Shown: positions 61,802-64,000 of the stretch, in pieces
How the letters are laid out: each line of letters starts with the position of its first letter
How positions within the stretch are numbered: position 1 is the stretch's first letter
NCBI RefSeq assembly: GCF_022213955.1
Contig: NZ_JAKNTW010000003.1
Span: 124,001 to 188,000, forward strand
DNA length: 64,000 nt
Direction: 5' to 3'
Origin: Dolomitihabitans soli
GTDB taxonomy: Bacteria > Actinomycetota > Actinomycetes > Streptosporangiales > Streptosporangiaceae
Program-made: the position numbers and the translations under genes
The notes under the pieces: generated by a model
Database searches by the model: none
Seen by the model: only the letters and a program-made list of their open reading frames with translations
What the model was told of the DNA's origin: nothing

Positions 61802-61954
61802 TCAGTGACCGACGTCCCGCTGCGGCCGCATCCAGAGCTGCCGGTCCTGCAGAGCGGCGACCGACTCCTCCGACACGATGATGTCCGCGATGTCGACGAG
61901 AACGGGGCCCCGCCCTTCGTGCCGGTCGAATTCGTTGTGCGACGTCATTTCCAT
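61802..61954 (-). CDS. Putative RiPP precursor peptide, 50 residues
   Basis: The frame starts at ATG 61954 with AAGGGAAG upstream (ATG 61948 is also possible) and heads the cluster. The first ~35 residues look like a leader: charged start, then VLVDIADIIVSEESV, a hydrophobic/acidic strand-helix typical of leaders bound by winged-helix recognition domains. The C-terminal end, ALQDRQLWMRPQRDVGH, holds Arg38, Arg43 and Arg46 plus Trp, Met and His, plausible targets for the arginase and oxygenases. There is no Cys, Ser or Thr after residue 31, so it is not a lanthipeptide or thiazole precursor. Too short for standard gene callers. Confidence 0.7.
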   Translation of the reverse strand: MEMTSHNEFDRHEGRGPVLVDIADIIVSEESVAALQDRQLWMRPQRDVGH

Positions 61955-62224
61955 GTGACTTCCCTTCTTGTTGTCGCGGGCCCGCGACGTGCACGGACCC
62001 GGTAACAGGAATCAGCGGCTCCGAACCGCGGGAGAACCCGTGCCGCAGCGTCACGGGCATTCCGGCTTTTCTTGTGCCGCTGAGGGCGTTATTGCTGAGT
62101 CTTCACCCGTGGAAGGGCGTTCGCCCAGGTCACCGACCGGGCATTCTCCGGACATTCACCGGGCGAATCCGTGACCCTTGCCGCCCGGCGTCTTCGATTC
62201 ACGCCGCCACCGGTTGCTGACGGC

Positions 62225-62413
62225 TCAGGTGTCGCCCGCCCGCGCGGCGTGGCCGAGGCGGAGGGCCGAGATGAGGAAGAAGATGCCGCCCGGGATGGCG
62301 TAGCTAGCCGCGTTGAACAGCGTCGGGCTCTGCGCGGAGGCGCCGGCGATGAAGGACACGCCGGCGAGCGCTAGCCCCGTTCTCCGCATGATTGTTTTCG
62401 CTGGCCGCGTCAT
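62225..62413 (-). CDS. Small membrane protein upstream of the peptide gene
   Basis: The 62-residue frame starts at ATG 62413 and has two hydrophobic segments, TGLALAGVSFIAGASAQ and YAIPGGIFFLISALRLG. No clear ribosome site is seen, and the frame is open further upstream. It lies 270 bases before the precursor on the same strand and might assist export or immunity, but that is position only. The gap 61955-62224 presumably holds the cluster promoter; I see no sure -10/-35. Confidence 0.4.
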   Translation of the reverse strand: MTRPAKTIMRRTGLALAGVSFIAGASAQSPTLFNAASYAIPGGIFFLISALRLGHAARAGDT

Positions 62414-62568
62414 AGTTGGCGGGTTGGTCCGTGGGATGAGGCATGGGTGGTCTTTCGGGCCGGCCTCGTCATCGGTCGCGCCGGGGGCGGGCGGAGATTG
62501 TGTCGGAGTTCGTGCTGCAGCGGCGACCGGTGAGTGGCCGGAGGGACACCTGTCGTACCATTCCGGCC

Positions 62569-62811
62569 ATGCCCCATCGTGTTGCCGTTCTGGCCCTTGA
62601 CGGAGTCGATCCGAATGTGCTGTTCGTCGACAACGGGCGCATCCTGACCTCCGCCGGCGGGGCCGCGGGCATCGACCTGTGCCTTCACCTGGTTCGCCTC
62701 GACCACGGAGCGGCCGTCGCGGCCGCCGCCGCACGCCGGTGCGTCTCGGCGCCGTAGCGCGAGGGCGGTCAGGCCCAGTTCATCGGACACTCGTGACGCG
62801 ACTGGCCATGC
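62569..62811 (+). pseudogene. Remnant of a GlxA-type (DJ-1/AraC) regulator
   Basis: From ATG 62569 the frame reads MPHRVAVLALDGV, the start of GlxA-type regulators, then jumps to VLFVDNGRILTSAGGAAGID and LCLHLVRLDHGAAV, which normally lie ~120 residues later. A TAG at 62755 interrupts, and REGGQAQFI follows in frame. An internal deletion plus a nonsense codon; the AraC DNA-binding domain is missing. Confidence 0.65.
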
Positions 62812-62898
62812 TGGAAGGCGTGGCCACGGGCCGGGAGCTCGAGGCTCGGAACCCCCTCAGGCCCACTCCGGCCGCCTGAGCGCGCGAGAGGCTCTCAC

Positions 62899-63480
62899 GC
62901 CGCCTGGGTGCGGAGGCGGAGCACCTCAACCAAGACGGATCGCTGATCGACTATGCCCGGCGCCGCGCACTGTTCGCCAACCAGGGAGAATTCATCACTC
63001 TCCACCACTGGTCATCGCTCCGAACGCGCCGACGAAGCGATTTCGCCCAGACGCACATCCACGCACAGCGATGGCTCTATGAGGCTGACCGGCAGTCCCG
63101 CCGAAATCGCTCCCAGCCAGATCGCCGCCAACGACTGCCGCAGCCGCACCGCCTACAGCACCTTCCGCATGCGCCTGCTGCCCTCCGAGACCAAGCTGCT
63201 CCAGAAGGCCGGCGCCGAACTGCTCCACAGCAACGGCATCGACGAGCCACTGACCTGGCAACCTACCTTCCGATTCTCCCCAGACCAGCTTGCCGCTCTG
63301 CCCCGACGAGACCCCGACGCTATCGACATCACCGCCGTCCATCAGGCATTCCTCCAGGACAGCTATCCGAGCGCCAAGCAGATCGCCACAGCGTGCGAAA
63401 CCACGAGCGAGTTCGTTCGCTACATCCTCGACGCACACCCTGTCGACAGACCAATCCTGACCATCGGTCCCCGCAGCTGA
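62899..63480 (+). pseudogene. TniQ-like protein remnant with frameshift
   Basis: The first part (62899-63090) reads SLIDYARRRALFANQGEFIT, then HIHAQRWLYEA. A one-base shift near 63090 continues as RLTGSPAEIAPSQIAAND, LLQKAGAELL and EPLTWQPTFRF, ending at 63480 with EFVRYILDAHPVDRP. This layout resembles the middle to C-terminal part of TniQ-like proteins of actinobacterial Tn7-type modules. The zinc-binding N-terminus is absent. The family call is tentative. Confidence 0.4.
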
Positions 63481-63575
63481 GGAAACCGCCATGCCGGTGA
63501 GACTGACCTTGCGCCAAGCGCATGAGACAGTTCGAGAAACCGCAGGTCACACAAGATCAAGATGTCACGAAGACT

Positions 63576-63639
63576 GAGACCCTACGAGTTGCAGGGTCTC
63601 AAATTTCGCTGCACAGTCTCGCTGCACAGTCTCGCTGCG
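63576..63639 (+). repeat. Hairpin plus 13-bp tandem repeats, possible transposon end
   Basis: GAGACCCT (63576-63583) pairs with AGGGTCTC (63593-63600). Then TCGCTGCACAGTC occurs at 63606-63618 and 63619-63631, followed by a partial third copy. GAGAC-type words also recur at 63500-63530 and 63655. Ordered short repeats like these mark transposase-binding sites at the ends of Tn7-like elements. Confidence 0.5.
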
Positions 63640-63797
63640 CCTATGAAGCGTCTGTGAGACACCACGGGTCAGCGGCCTGCCGAGCCGAGCGTCGTCTCAG
63701 TTCACCGCGAGGAAGTGGAACGGGAACTGAGGTAGACCTCAGTGAATCGGCGAGAGACGGCCAGAAAATGCGCAGGTCGCAGCGCGGTCAGCCACAC

Positions 63798-64000
63798 ATC
63801 AGGCCTTGTCGTCGTCGCAGTGGTAGCGCTCTCGCAGCAGTTGCTGCTCGCGCTCCGACAACCCCGACACGGCCAGAAACCCCCCGGACTCGTCCGCGCC
63901 CGTCCAAGGCTGTGCCGCCAGGCGTACCTGGCCAGGTCAGCACGCCGAACGAGCTCGTCCTTATCGCCCGCTGGCGCCACACGCTCGGTCACATGGTCAC
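63798..64000 (-). pseudogene. Hypothetical protein, 5' end outside window, one-base frameshift
   Basis: The frame read from the window edge (or GTG 63992) gives VAPAGDKDELVRRADLARYA, then RHSLGRARTSPGG. Adding one G to the six-G run near 63884 continues as FLAVSGLSEREQQLLRERYH to a stop at 63798. Without it the frame goes on, out of register, to 63702. Charged, helical and unidentified. 63640-63797 has no other feature. Confidence 0.4.

Noticed and set aside
63606-63639. Possible CRISPR or minisatellite
   Set aside because: The 13-bp units adjoin with no spacers; an ordered transposase-binding end is a better reading.
1-64000. tRNA or rRNA genes
   Set aside because: No cloverleaf-compatible sequence with a T-loop (GGTTCGA-type) flanked by pairing arms was found by eye, and no rRNA-like conserved block is present.

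Overview
The window is high-GC DNA with actinomycete gene content: many TetR, MarR, LuxR and ECF regulators, paired two-component systems, F420- and NADP-type oxidoreductases, GTG and TTG starts, and GGAGG-type ribosome binding sites. It looks like accessory chromosome from a filamentous actinomycete. A Streptosporangiales relative such as Nonomuraea is my guess, not something the sequence proves. Roughly a third of the window is debris of mobile elements (Tn3, ISL3, IS3, IS4, tyrosine integrases, Tn7-like parts) and broken genes. Short intact regulator-plus-enzyme modules lie between these.

Layout. 1-10.1 kb: partial sialate O-acetylesterase, a large LuxR-family ATPase, two RibD-type reductases around a berberine-bridge-like fragment, an MBL hydrolase, a Tn3/ISL3/resolvase scar, an FMN reductase, a frameshifted AraC regulator and proline iminopeptidase. 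10.2-20.2 kb: two coupled Cys-rich mini-proteins, an IS3 scar, a TetR/dehydrogenase pair with tandem operators, a two-component system and a MarR-controlled redox operon. 20.2-32.1 kb: a MazF-like toxin, two SDRs, an ECF41 sigma operon with a matching promoter, a secreted erythromycin-esterase-like protein, and two TetR modules with clear palindromes. 32.3-39.7 kb: an acyl-CoA-dehydrogenase-like gene between inverted repeats, hairpin elements, a Tn3 transposase remnant and a TetR/SDR/VOC module. 39.3-48.3 kb: decayed DUF6069 gene, alpha/beta hydrolase, a nuclease/zinc-finger divergent pair, a CoA-transferase, and IS4, AfsR, Tn3 and integrase pieces. 48.4-54.2 kb: a lipoprotein/integrase chimera, a serine hydrolase, an exported peptidase and an OmpR-type two-component system. 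The system's own promoter shares a 37-bp box with the lipoprotein/hydrolase promoter region.

The most interesting region is 56.2-62.4 kb, all on the minus strand. It encodes a 50-residue peptide, a strong hairpin, then five coupled or overlapping genes: two JmjC/cupin-fold oxygenases, an arginase-family protein with an extra N-terminal domain, an MFS exporter and a 2OG-Fe(II) dioxygenase. I read this as a RiPP (ribosomally made, modified peptide) cluster in which arginines near the peptide's C-terminus may be converted to ornithine and residues hydroxylated. It lies between a TnsA-like endonuclease gene (55.2 kb) and a TniQ-like remnant followed by short repeats (62.9-63.7 kb), so it may have arrived with, or landed in, a Tn7-like element.

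The product assignments rest on reading motifs by eye. No database search was run. Several genes carry single-base frameshifts at short homopolymers, which could be real decay or assembly error.
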